Assembly (NCBI GenBank): GCA_902806355.1
Contig: CADCWI010000057.1
Span: 1-28,366 of the forward strand
Source: an uncultured Thermomicrobiales bacterium
GTDB lineage: Bacteria; Chloroflexota; Chloroflexia; Thermomicrobiales; UBA6265
Direction of reading: 5' to 3'
DNA: 28,366 bases
The notes under the pieces are model-generated. The model was not told the origin of the DNA. It saw only the letters and a list, made by a program, of their open reading frames with translations, and searched no databases. Positions within the stretch are counted from its first letter, which is position 1. The number at the start of each line of letters is the position of its first letter. Below, piece by piece: positions 17,097 through 25,043 of this stretch. Position numbers and translations under genes: made by a program.

Positions 17097-19484
17097 TCAG
17101 GAGGCGATGCGGGCGTCGACCGACTTGCGATCTACGCGGCGGCGGGAGAGGATTGCCCGGGCGACCCGGTCGCGTTCCTCTTCCGACAGCTCATCAAGTG
17201 CATTGTGCGGATCGGGCACCGCCGCGACCATGATGGCCACATCATTGTCGCGGCTGAGTGCCGCCCGGATCCGCCGGACATGCGCGATCCTGACGACATG
17301 CGCTTCAAGCCGCGTGATGTCGAAATCTCCCTCAAGGCGTGGATCGTTGGTGAGGCCGAGCGCGCGCACGACCGGCAGGAGTTGCGCCAGACGTCCGTAG
17401 TCGATTGGTTGGGACTCCGCTGCCTCGATCAGGTCATCGATCACCGAGACCCGTTCGACGACGCGCTGGATCACTCCCCAGGCGAACCGGTCGCTGACGC
17501 GGGCTCCGACACGCTCGACCCGGTTGAGCGCCGCAATGATTGCCGCATCGTCGTCGCCACGGATTACGGTGCCGAGTTCCTCCAGCGCCGCGCGCCTCTC
17601 GATTGCCTGCCGGATCCGGCGTCGATCGGGAGCGCTCAACCGCTCTGGCCCTCCGGCTGGGGGATTAGTGAAGTGCTTGCTCAAGTCGTCGACATGTCGC
17701 TTTCTGAGCGCGGCTCGCACCTTGGCAAGCCAGGCGACACGCCGCTCAGCGAGGCGTACCCGATCGCGAACAGCATCGTCGAGGTCGGACATGTCGCCGA
17801 AAACCGAGGGGTCGAACGCCTCGAGAATCAGCCGGTCATCGTCTGTGTCGATCGCCCGCATGAGCGCCGGCCACTCGATCGCCCGCAGCACCCTGTGCAA
17901 TGAAGGCCGATCGGTATCTCCCAGCACAACGAGCTTGCCGGAAAGGGCGAGTTCGGCGAGCTGCTCCCGATCGTTCTCGGCAAGCGCCCGGTCGAGCGTG
18001 GCCCGGATCGCCAAACGTTCATTGGCGGTCCGGGCCAGTTTCCGGCACTCGCTGCCAAGCGGGAGCTGCCGAAGAGCCGCCTCCTCGGCGAGCTGCACAA
18101 CCGCACCGTCGCGCCCGCGGGACGCCTCGTCCGTCATACGACGCTGGTATCCGGCAGCGAACGCGGCTTCGACACGTCCCGCCTGAATCGACGAGACCGG
18201 ATCGTTTCTGAGCCGGGCCCATAGCCGGGCGATCTCCGGTTCGTTGTTGCGGTCCAGCGCGGTCAGCAAGCGGCCTCGATCGTCTTCCGTCACGTCTTCG
18301 ATCGTCGACCGGGGCGGAAGCGGAGAGGTTTCCCACGTGGTCCAGGACTCATCCGTATCGCGGGCGTCCACGGAAGGCTGAACGAGCGTCTGATCGAGCT
18401 CGACCGCTGACTTCCACGGTTCCGCTGGGTTAGGCACGGCTGCACCTGCGAAGCGAGCCTTGACCCGATCCACAGCCGTATCAAGGTTCCATCCGCCGCC
18501 CTTCCCCGACAGTCGCGACGAGAGGCTGGCCGGGCGCTTGAAACGTGGAATCAAATCCAGGTGTCGTTCCAAACTGCTGACCGGACTCAGGCAGGCGGTG
18601 CGGAGTGCATCGACGAGCCCCAGCGTGTCGGTATCGACCCGCTCATCGACCTCCCGAAAGCACTCCGATGCACCCGGATCGAGCAGATCCCACGGTGAGA
18701 ACAACAGCACGCCATCGTTCGCCGACACTGGATCACCATACGAGCGACGGAGATCGGGATCGTCAGCGAGGATGCGCAGCGACGTGTAGATCGTAAGAAG
18801 CGCGAAGAGGTCACGCCCGGCGGCATCGGCATATTCGGTGGGATGCCGGTATCCGGCGGTTCCCCGCCCGGAAGGACCAAGTGGCGAATCCGGCCAGGAG
18901 GCAGTGTCGAGATCGACGCAAGCGATTCGCCCATCCGACCGCACGATCAGGTTGGAGGCGGTGATATCACCATGGATGAACGAGGCACTGCCGAGGGTAT
19001 TGACGACGTCCACGACTGCCGCCGCAAGCGCCTGGAGCACGTTGGACTTGCCGGCGCGTGCAGCTCGATCGACCGCCTGAACGAGGGTGGGTCCTTCGAT
19101 CCACTCCATGACGATCGCGACTTCCGGCCCTACTGGGTCGCCGTTTCCCGCCGGAGCGGAGAGGAATGGACCGTTCCGGATAACCTCGATCCCGGCGGGC
19201 AGCGCACGCCCCAGCGACGCCCGGTTTAACCCCCGCAAAGCACCGTAGCGCAACGCCCAATCACTCACGGTGCCATTCGCGCCGCTGCCGGCATTGCCAT
19301 CAGATGCTACGATTCGCAATGCTATGTCGTCTGCGTCCGGACGAGCGATCCGTGCCACGAATGCGTTGTCGCCCACGACAACGATCGGCCTGCCGGCGTG
19401 GTCCAGGACAGGCTGGCCCCGAACGATGCGCTGCAGCCCTGATGGAGCGCTCAGTGCCGCCTTAAACTGGTCGAGCCTGTCCAT
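17097..19484 (-). CDS. Kinase-like protein with repeat-rich C-terminal region
   Basis: A 795-residue, apparently soluble protein. Residues ~20-320 hold a divergent protein-kinase fold: IALR (Arg57 at the usual ATP-lysine place), hinge VMEWIEG (~126-131), catalytic loop HGDITASN (171-178, Asp173, Asn178), metal site VDLD (190-193) and a GYRHPTEY stretch. This HGD-x4-N/D-x-D pattern is closer to the aminoglycoside/LPS-kinase-like and vWA-associated kinases than to Hanks enzymes. After a disordered linker, residues ~400-795 carry about six degenerate helical repeats with a core AL-x3-DD-x3-I-x2-A. The ATG at 19484 has an excellent GAGGAGGA site ~8 nt upstream. It is divergent from the two membrane-protein genes and may regulate them. 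Substrate unknown; the Lys-to-Arg change leaves activity open. Confidence 0.75.
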   Translation of the reverse strand: MDRLDQFKAALSAPSGLQRIVRGQPVLDHAGRPIVVVGDNAFVARIARPDADDIALRIVASDGNAGSGANGTVSDWALRYGALRGLNRASLGRALPAGIEVIRNGPFLSAPAGNGDPVGPEVAIVMEWIEGPTLVQAVDRAARAGKSNVLQALAAAVVDVVNTLGSASFIHGDITASNLIVRSDGRIACVDLDTASWPDSPLGPSGRGTAGYRHPTEYADAAGRDLFALLTIYTSLRILADDPDLRRSYGDPVSANDGVLLFSPWDLLDPGASECFREVDERVDTDTLGLVDALRTACLSPVSSLERHLDLIPRFKRPASLSSRLSGKGGGWNLDTAVDRVKARFAGAAVPNPAEPWKSAVELDQTLVQPSVDARDTDESWTTWETSPLPPRSTIEDVTEDDRGRLLTALDRNNEPEIARLWARLRNDPVSSIQAGRVEAAFAAGYQRRMTDEASRGRDGAVVQLAEEAALRQLPLGSECRKLARTANERLAIRATLDRALAENDREQLAELALSGKLVVLGDTDRPSLHRVLRAIEWPALMRAIDTDDDRLILEAFDPSVFGDMSDLDDAVRDRVRLAERRVAWLAKVRAALRKRHVDDLSKHFTNPPAGGPERLSAPDRRRIRQAIERRAALEELGTVIRGDDDAAIIAALNRVERVGARVSDRFAWGVIQRVVERVSVIDDLIEAAESQPIDYGRLAQLLPVVRALGLTNDPRLEGDFDITRLEAHVVRIAHVRRIRAALSRDNDVAIMVAAVPDPHNALDELSEEERDRVARAILSRRRVDRKSVDARIAS

Positions 19485-19576
19485 GAAACGGTTCCTCCTC
19501 ATCGTCACCAGAGCGGATTGCAACCGAGGAAGGTGACGCTGAGTGGTAGAGTGACACCACGTTTCAGGTGATTGTA

Positions 19577-21421
19577 GTGGCACGAAGCGATTCGTCGACC
19601 ACGACATCACTCATGGAAAGGTCCGAGCCCTTGGAGCTACGTTCTCGCAAGACCCAACCCGCTCCTCCCCGAATGGACGATCAAACGACCGTACACTCCT
19701 CGGTACAACCCGCTCCGCGAAGCTCTCGCTCATCCGGGAGAGGGAGTCCTCAATCCACCTTCCGATCAAGCCCACCTCCGCTCGATCCGCGGGATAGCGT
19801 GTGGACGAGCCCAGCCAATATCTCGACCGAGATCAACGGCATTGGCGCTTCCCTTGCCGATGTCGATCCGCGTTCCGCCGCCCGCCTTCGGGACCTGGGG
19901 CATGCTCTAACGAATGAGGAAGGTCGTCAGCGCTGGTCGGATGTAGACCTGAGCCGCGCCTTCAACACCGACCGACTCTCGTACGTCTATGCACTGCGGC
20001 GTGAGGGCGGCTTTGCGCCGGCCTCGATCGAGGTGGCCGACAAGATTCGCAACGTGCTGGTCCTGGTGCCGATCGTGCTGACCTGGGCCGCGCTGGCGGA
20101 AGCGTCTCTCTCCTACAACCGCTACATCGAAGAAAATCCGGCCGAGGCGGCGACACCGTTCCTGCTGCTGTGGCAGCGGGGATTTGGCGGAGAAGGTGGT
20201 TGGTTCTCGACCAGCTTTTCGACTGTCGCGCTGATCGATGCCGTCGTCATCATCGTGATGATCCTGCTCACCCTGTACACGCACGGCCGCCGCGAGAAAC
20301 AGGAAGACCTTGTCTCCGACACCTCGGCGGCATTCCAGGCCGAGTTCGACAATGTGCTGGCGGAAGCGACCGTCATCCTTGCCGGTGACCGCTCCAACCG
20401 CCCGGCACAGCTCACCGACAGCGTCGAGCGGCTCGCGGATCGCTTCGAGCGAAGCAGTCAGGAGTTGCTTACGCAGCTTCAAGTGGAGCACGACCGGCTT
20501 GGCAATCTGGCGGGGCGGCGAGAAAAGGAGTTTGCTGATTTTGCGATGTTCGCAACCGGCATGCGGTCGGGAGCCGAGGAGATGCACCGGCTCCTGATCG
20601 ATCTGCGTCAGGTCTCAGCAGGTCTGGAAACCGCGCTGGAAGACCTCTCCAGCGAGGTAAGTGGTGCGTCCGATCAGCAGCGGAGTCTGCTCACCGCCAT
20701 TTCCAACCTTGAGCGCATGACGTCATCGTCAATCCAGAGCGACCAGGCCGTCACCCGGCAGCTCTCGCTTGCCGCCAACAATCTGGCCGAGACTGCTGAC
20801 AAGGCCATGTCCGGCGCCGAGGCCGCAGCCCAGGCGGGACGGATCGCGTCCGATGCAGTGCGTGGTATCGGCGAAGTGGTCCGCCAGCTGGGTGAAAGTC
20901 AGGAGCGGGTCGAGCAGGCGTTGGCCGGCGACACGGAAGCCAATGCCAGGCTCGCCGAAGCGCTGCGTTCGAGCACTGCCGGCGCCCAGGCGACGACACG
21001 TATCCTCAACGACATTGGCGGCGGACTCGCGCGAATCCGCGACGATTTCGAGCGGCTCGGCGCCCAGACCGGTCAAAGTGCGGGAACCTTGAATGGCCTG
21101 CTGGCGCAGCAGACGGAGCTGGCGAAAGACATCTCGCAGGTCGCCCGTGAAATGGGCACGGTCGGGCTTGGCACGGCCCAGCGCCAGCGCGAGGTGAACC
21201 AGGACCTCCAACATCTGGTCCAGCGTCTTGATGGGTTGGCTACCACCCTGAACCGGCTTGTGCAGCAGGCGCCGAACTCGGAGAACCTGCAACAAGCGTT
21301 CACGACGGCGCTCCGGTCCGAGCTTGGGCGGATGCCCAGCGCGGTCGGTGCGTCCACAGTCACCGGTGACGACGACGATGGACGCGCTCGAGGATCGTGG
21401 AACCGTCCACCCCGCACTTGA
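19577..21421 (+). CDS. Two-span membrane protein with long cytoplasmic-type coiled coil
   Basis: A 614-residue protein. Residues 1-~85 are disordered and rich in Ser, Pro and Arg; ~95-155 is a compact charged region. Two membrane helices follow: ~159-178 (VLVLVPIVLTWAALAEASL) and ~214-234, the second with a buried Asp221 in STVALIDAVVIIV and a basic HGRREKQ end. From ~250 to ~575 comes a heptad-rich coiled coil resembling chemotaxis-receptor or ZorA tails. No enzymatic motif is seen. GTG 19577 has AGGTGA five nt upstream; GTG 19568 or ATG 19613 are alternatives. It precedes the MotB-like gene by 86 bp and I infer the two form a membrane complex, with this as the MotA/ZorA/GldL-like half. That family assignment is unproven. 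Confidence 0.65.
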   Translation: MARSDSSTTTSLMERSEPLELRSRKTQPAPPRMDDQTTVHSSVQPAPRSSRSSGRGSPQSTFRSSPPPLDPRDSVWTSPANISTEINGIGASLADVDPRSAARLRDLGHALTNEEGRQRWSDVDLSRAFNTDRLSYVYALRREGGFAPASIEVADKIRNVLVLVPIVLTWAALAEASLSYNRYIEENPAEAATPFLLLWQRGFGGEGGWFSTSFSTVALIDAVVIIVMILLTLYTHGRREKQEDLVSDTSAAFQAEFDNVLAEATVILAGDRSNRPAQLTDSVERLADRFERSSQELLTQLQVEHDRLGNLAGRREKEFADFAMFATGMRSGAEEMHRLLIDLRQVSAGLETALEDLSSEVSGASDQQRSLLTAISNLERMTSSSIQSDQAVTRQLSLAANNLAETADKAMSGAEAAAQAGRIASDAVRGIGEVVRQLGESQERVEQALAGDTEANARLAEALRSSTAGAQATTRILNDIGGGLARIRDDFERLGAQTGQSAGTLNGLLAQQTELAKDISQVAREMGTVGLGTAQRQREVNQDLQHLVQRLDGLATTLNRLVQQAPNSENLQQAFTTALRSELGRMPSAVGASTVTGDDDDGRARGSWNRPPRT

Positions 21422-21507
21422 CCGACTGCGGGCATCGACCTCTTCGATCCACCATCGCCCGAGCCATGTGAACCGGGCCACCCCCCATACATCGCCGGAG
21501 TATCGAC

Positions 21508-22713
21508 ATGCAGCCATACAAGCGAAAGCGGCGCACCAGACGCGACATGGTCGTTCTGGGAGGTTGGCTGTTCGCTGACCTGCTGCTCGGGCTCGCGATG
21601 CTGTTCGCGGTCGCGAACACTGTCGGGCAGGCGCCACCGACACCCACCCCAACCGCGACACCGAATCAGCTCCAGACGGCCCAGGCGAACCTCAACGCCC
21701 AACAAGCGGAGAGTGAGGCGACCGTCGATGCGCTCGAGAATCAAATCGCGCTCGCTGATACCAGCGCTCAGCAAACCGAGGAAGCAATCGAGCAGCAAGC
21801 CGCGGCCGCAACGCGGGCCGCGGCCGCAGAGGCGACACGGGCGGCACTCTCCGAGTCCGACCGTGCTACCGCCGACGCTCTCGCAACCGAAGAGGCCGTC
21901 GAATCGCAAGCGACGATTGCCGCCCTGGCTACAGAGCAGGCGGGAGCTGATTCGAGCGTGACTGAGCTCAACAATCAGCTGGCGACGAGCGTTGCTCAGG
22001 CCACCGACGTCGCGGCACAGATCAGTGCACAGTCAACGGAACAAGCGGTGCTCCAGGCGCAAGCGACCGAGAATGCCGCTTCTGGCGCGAACATCGAGGC
22101 GACCTCTCTCGCCGCCCAGAATCAGGTGGTGACCAACGCCACGCAGGTCAGCGTGATCCAATCCACCGCCGACGCAGCACAGAATCAGGCTGCAACCGTC
22201 CAGTCACAATCGAGCGCGGCCCAGGCAACAATTGACGCTCAGGGAATCGCGGCCCAGGCGACAAGCGATGCCGCAGCCGCCAACCTCGCCAACGCGAACG
22301 CGACGGCCGCAGCGCTCCAGACCCAGCTACAGCAGAACTCGCTGAATCCGGCGTCGGTCGTCCAGACGATCCAGGTCGATCTGAGCGGGGTCGTCAACGG
22401 CGACCCTGACGCCGTCGACGCCGCACGAGACGAGCTGCATCGGGTGCTGGATCAGTACGTGAACGGACAGAACTGCCGGATCGGATTCGTCAACATCTCG
22501 TCGCGGGCTCCGGACGTGGGGTCGGGAGTCAACCTGTCGAGAGCGATGGCACCGATCATCCAGGCCGAGTTCCCGCAACTGCTGCCCCAGCCCACCGATG
22601 GATCATCACCGGAACTCGCGAACAATCCGATTGCCTTCCCCGGCACCGATCCGGTCGGCGAAGTTGAGCTTCAGTTGTTCCTGAGCGCAGGGTGTGTCCC
22701 GGCTCAGGGGTGA
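21508..22713 (+). CDS. MotB/ZorB-like membrane protein with Ala/Gln-rich stalk
   Basis: A 401-residue single-span protein. A strongly basic start (KRKRRTRR) leads into helix ~14-38 with FADLLLGLAMLF; its Asp24 sits where MotB, ExbD and ZorB carry their ion-binding Asp (compare MotB YADFMTAMMAFF). After a Pro/Thr linker (43-53), residues ~55-280 are a low-complexity Ala/Gln/Thr stretch, predicted helical or coiled. The C-terminal ~120 residues (283-401) look globular, with VNISSRAPDVGSGVNLSRAMAPII vaguely recalling the OmpA-like peptidoglycan-binding fold. Cys323 and Cys396 could form a disulfide outside the membrane. The ATG at 21508 has CGGAG 7 nt upstream. Inferred partner of the upstream two-span protein. 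Confidence 0.7.
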   Translation: MQPYKRKRRTRRDMVVLGGWLFADLLLGLAMLFAVANTVGQAPPTPTPTATPNQLQTAQANLNAQQAESEATVDALENQIALADTSAQQTEEAIEQQAAAATRAAAAEATRAALSESDRATADALATEEAVESQATIAALATEQAGADSSVTELNNQLATSVAQATDVAAQISAQSTEQAVLQAQATENAASGANIEATSLAAQNQVVTNATQVSVIQSTADAAQNQAATVQSQSSAAQATIDAQGIAAQATSDAAAANLANANATAAALQTQLQQNSLNPASVVQTIQVDLSGVVNGDPDAVDAARDELHRVLDQYVNGQNCRIGFVNISSRAPDVGSGVNLSRAMAPIIQAEFPQLLPQPTDGSSPELANNPIAFPGTDPVGEVELQLFLSAGCVPAQG

Positions 22714-22726
22714 TCGCCATTCGGCG

Positions 22727-23305
22727 TCAATCGGATTCGGCCTCCTCGTCCGGCGGCGACGAGGCCCGATACGCGTGGCCCATCCCCGCGTAGCGGTCGC
22801 CGCCCAAATGATGGACGATCTGAACGCCTTCTTCCGGTAGCCAGGTCTCCCCGAATGCGCCAGCCTCGGCACTGACATGAAGCACAGACCCGACGAAAAG
22901 ATCATGGTCTCCCAAACGCATCCGGTTGATCACGCCGCACTCGATGTGAGCGACGCATTCGCCTACCAACGGTGCCTCGATCTCATGCGGGTCTTCTGGG
23001 GTCAGCCGAAACTGCTCGAACTTGTCGCCGTCGCGCCCGCTGGCCGTACCACAGCCATGTATTGCCACGAGGGAATCCATGGTCGGAACACTGATCGCGA
23101 ACTGCTCGCTCTTTGTCATGAATTCGTGACTCAGCCGCGAGGGCTGGACCGCCACGCCGATCAGGACCGGATCGAGACTAAGCGGCAGCAACCAGCCAGC
23201 AGTCATGACGTTGTGCTGATCACGGAACATCGTGGTCAGGAGGACGACAGGTCCGGAACCAATGAGCCGCAACGCATCGCGTCCGGCCCGCGTATCCTTC
23301 GCCAC
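22727..23305 (-). CDS. Flavin reductase-like (FMN-binding split barrel) protein
   Basis: A 192-residue flavoprotein of the flavin reductase domain family. It shows the family layout: GPVVLLTTMFRDQHNVMTAGWLLPLSLDPVLIGVAV at the FMN-binding strands, SRLSHEFMTKSEQFAISVP with the classical S-x-T/H-x2-M-x8-F-x-I/V pattern, CVAHIECGVINRMRLGDHDLFVGSVL, and a C-terminal HHLGGDRYAGMG. Such proteins bind FMN and reduce flavins or act as stand-alone reductases; the exact role is unknown. The GTG start at 23305 has AAGG ~8 nt upstream. It lies 3 bp behind the glycosyltransferase stop and is probably co-translated with it. Its stop is 13 bp from the stop of the convergent MotB-like gene. Confidence 0.87.
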   Translation of the reverse strand: MAKDTRAGRDALRLIGSGPVVLLTTMFRDQHNVMTAGWLLPLSLDPVLIGVAVQPSRLSHEFMTKSEQFAISVPTMDSLVAIHGCGTASGRDGDKFEQFRLTPEDPHEIEAPLVGECVAHIECGVINRMRLGDHDLFVGSVLHVSAEAGAFGETWLPEEGVQIVHHLGGDRYAGMGHAYRASSPPDEEAESD

Positions 23306-23308
23306 GAT

Positions 23309-24478
23309 TCAAACCTTCTCTCTCACACGCTCACCATCTTCGGCGAGCACCATGCGGTAGACATCGGCCGTCTGTTCGGCAGCCCGGGTCCAACTGAAAA
23401 GCGACGCGCGCTCGATCCCGCGCAGGCTAAGTTCACCTCGATAATTCCGGTCGGTGACGACCCGCACCATCGCGTTGGCAAGCGCATCGACCTCCGGCTC
23501 GACCACCACCCCGGCATCTCCAACGACCTCGGGCAGGCTCGTTCGGTTTGCCACGATTGCCGGGGTACCACACGCCATCGCTTCCAGCGGGGTCAGGCCG
23601 AACCCTTCGTGAACGGAGGGTGTCACGCAGGCGGCCGCGCCTTGATACAGCAACCGCCGGTCCTCATCCGAGACGCGACCAGTCAGGAGCACCTTCCCAC
23701 CCAGTCCCAGCCGCTCGACGACGGGCTCAAGTGGTGGATAGACGCGCGAGTTCGTGGAATGCGGCGCGCCCGCGATCACCAGTGTCGCGCCTTCGGGCAG
23801 CGACGAGAGCGCCGCTGCGAACGCTTCGAGGAGGAGGGGCAGATTCTTCCGAGTGTCGAACCCACCGATGTTGAACAGGTATGGCCCCGGGATCCTGAAT
23901 CGCTGCTGCGCTTCCTGCTCCGCCGTTCCTGTCTGATCCGGCTTCAGGTCGGGGGACGCCGCCTCAGGGATCACGGAGATGCGCTCACAGGCAACGCCGA
24001 GCACGCGCCGTACGTCGTCTGCGGCAGACTGGGAGGGCACGATGATGTGGCGTGCCTGCCGCGCCGTCCGCGCCATCAGGGCGAGATACACCTGCATCGC
24101 GCGCGTCGCGCGATATTCAGGCATCGCGAGCGGAATCGTATCGTGGATCGTCACCACACACGGGAACGGCGCCACAATCGGGGCACTCATTTGGGGCAGG
24201 TGCAAGAGGCGCGCGCGTGGCTTTCCAGTGATCGCGGCGGCACTCACGCCGATCGCATCCCAGGCGAAGCGATGGCGCCGGGTGCCCGGCTTGAAAAACC
24301 GACCGTCTCGCGGTTGGACGAGGTCAATCTCGATCCCGAGCGATTCGCGGTCGGCTACGAGCGCCCGGGCCAACTCCCGGACGTAGGTGCCTATACCCGA
24401 GTGCGGCAGACTCAGGAAGTTGCCATCGATCGCAACGTGGATGGGAACGGAACGACGGTCACTGGTTCCCAGTGTCAT
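23309..24478 (-). CDS. GT4-family glycosyltransferase
   Basis: A 389-residue GT-B glycosyltransferase. The N-terminal domain starts VAIDGNFLSLPHSGIGTYVRELARAL with the Gly-rich acceptor loop and includes VVTIHDTIPL. The C-terminal donor domain has LFNIGGFDTRKNLPLLLEAF with the phosphate-binding Arg/Lys, VIAGAP, LTGRVSDEDRRLLYQGAAACVTPSVHEGFGLTPLEAMACGTP with the E-x7-E pair Glu291/Glu299, and LPEVVGDAG. It likely transfers a sugar from a nucleotide donor to a lipid, polysaccharide or small acceptor on the cytoplasmic face. ATG 24478 has GGGAG about 10 nt upstream. It is transcribed away from thioredoxin and leads into the flavin reductase gene. Specificity unknown. Confidence 0.92.
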   Translation of the reverse strand: MTLGTSDRRSVPIHVAIDGNFLSLPHSGIGTYVRELARALVADRESLGIEIDLVQPRDGRFFKPGTRRHRFAWDAIGVSAAAITGKPRARLLHLPQMSAPIVAPFPCVVTIHDTIPLAMPEYRATRAMQVYLALMARTARQARHIIVPSQSAADDVRRVLGVACERISVIPEAASPDLKPDQTGTAEQEAQQRFRIPGPYLFNIGGFDTRKNLPLLLEAFAAALSSLPEGATLVIAGAPHSTNSRVYPPLEPVVERLGLGGKVLLTGRVSDEDRRLLYQGAAACVTPSVHEGFGLTPLEAMACGTPAIVANRTSLPEVVGDAGVVVEPEVDALANAMVRVVTDRNYRGELSLRGIERASLFSWTRAAEQTADVYRMVLAEDGERVREKV

Positions 24479-24564
24479 GAAGGTGTTTCTCCCGCCTGGG
24501 GCACCGATCGTGATGAAAGCCTCAGTGGCCCGAGCGATACCGGCTCCAGAAGGGATCGCGACCG

Positions 24565-24573
24565 TGGTATCAT
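24565..24573 (+). promoter_or_regulatory. Putative extended -10 promoter of the thioredoxin gene
   Basis: TGG immediately followed by TATCAT gives an extended -10 element about 55 bp before the thioredoxin ATG. A weak TCCAGA lies 17 bp upstream as a possible -35. It lies in the divergent gap with the glycosyltransferase gene. Confidence 0.45.
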
Positions 24574-24627
24574 TTGGGAAGTAACGGCATCAACGCTATC
24601 CACTTTCGATGACGTATGGAGACATGC

Positions 24628-24954
24628 ATGGCAACACCACTCGAGATCACCGACGCAACATTCCAGCAGGAAGTCATCGCCGCCGACAAGCCCGTTCTCG
24701 TCGACTTCTGGGCCCCGTGGTGCGGACCCTGCCGGATCGTTGGCCCGGTTCTCGCTGAAATTGCGAACGAGCAAGAAGATCGCGTCAAGATCGTCAAGGT
24801 CAACGTCGACGAGAACCAGCAGTACGCCGGTCAGCTTAGCGTATTCAACATTCCGACAATGATCCTCTACAAAGGTGGGCAACCGGTCGACAAGATCATC
24901 GGTGCCCTTCCCAAGCAGCAAATCCTCGATCGGATCGAGCCGCACCTGAGCTAA
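24628..24954 (+). CDS. trxA: Thioredoxin
   Basis: A 108-residue cytosolic dithiol-disulfide oxidoreductase. The active site is WAPWCGPC with Cys32 and Cys35, and the cis-proline is Pro76 in FNIPT; the usual VDFWAPWC strand, KVNVDEN strand and a final helix are complete. The length matches the ~105-residue family norm. ATG 24628 is chosen because GGAG lies 6 nt upstream; an ATG at 24616 would add four residues and leave no good site. It probably supplies electrons to ribonucleotide reductase and to peroxiredoxins. It is the only gene on its strand here and is closed by a strong terminator. Confidence 0.96.
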   Translation: MATPLEITDATFQQEVIAADKPVLVDFWAPWCGPCRIVGPVLAEIANEQEDRVKIVKVNVDENQQYAGQLSVFNIPTMILYKGGQPVDKIIGALPKQQILDRIEPHLS

Positions 24955-24975
24955 ATGCGGTCGGTGTCACGCGAA

Positions 24976-25013
24976 CGAAAGCCCCGGTGCGTTGAAGTGC
25001 ACCGGGGCTTTCG
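24976..25013. terminator. Bidirectional rho-independent terminator
   Basis: A perfect 15-bp inverted repeat, CGAAAGCCCCGGTGC (24976-24990) and GCACCGGGGCTTTCG (24999-25013), with an 8-nt loop. The stem is GC-rich and closed by AAA/TTT pairs, so each strand ends with a short U-run. It lies between the convergent thioredoxin (+) and nrdR (-) genes and can serve both. Confidence 0.88.
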
Positions 25014-25043
25014 CGTGCGTGTCGCCGCGAGACGTGCGGGCCT

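Noticed and set aside
19518..19552. TTGCAA and TAGAGT as a promoter for the two-span protein gene
   Set aside because: The spacer would be 23 bp, too long for a sigma70 promoter.
17097..22713. Calling the locus a true Zorya system
   Set aside because: Neither the helicase/nuclease genes ZorC, ZorD nor ZorE is present, and the resemblance to ZorA/ZorB is by motif only.
22877..24862. 661-codon plus-strand open frame across flavin reductase and glycosyltransferase
   Set aside because: It overlaps two genes with clear motifs and runs into thioredoxin in another frame; composition is Arg/His-rich and it has no ribosome-binding site.
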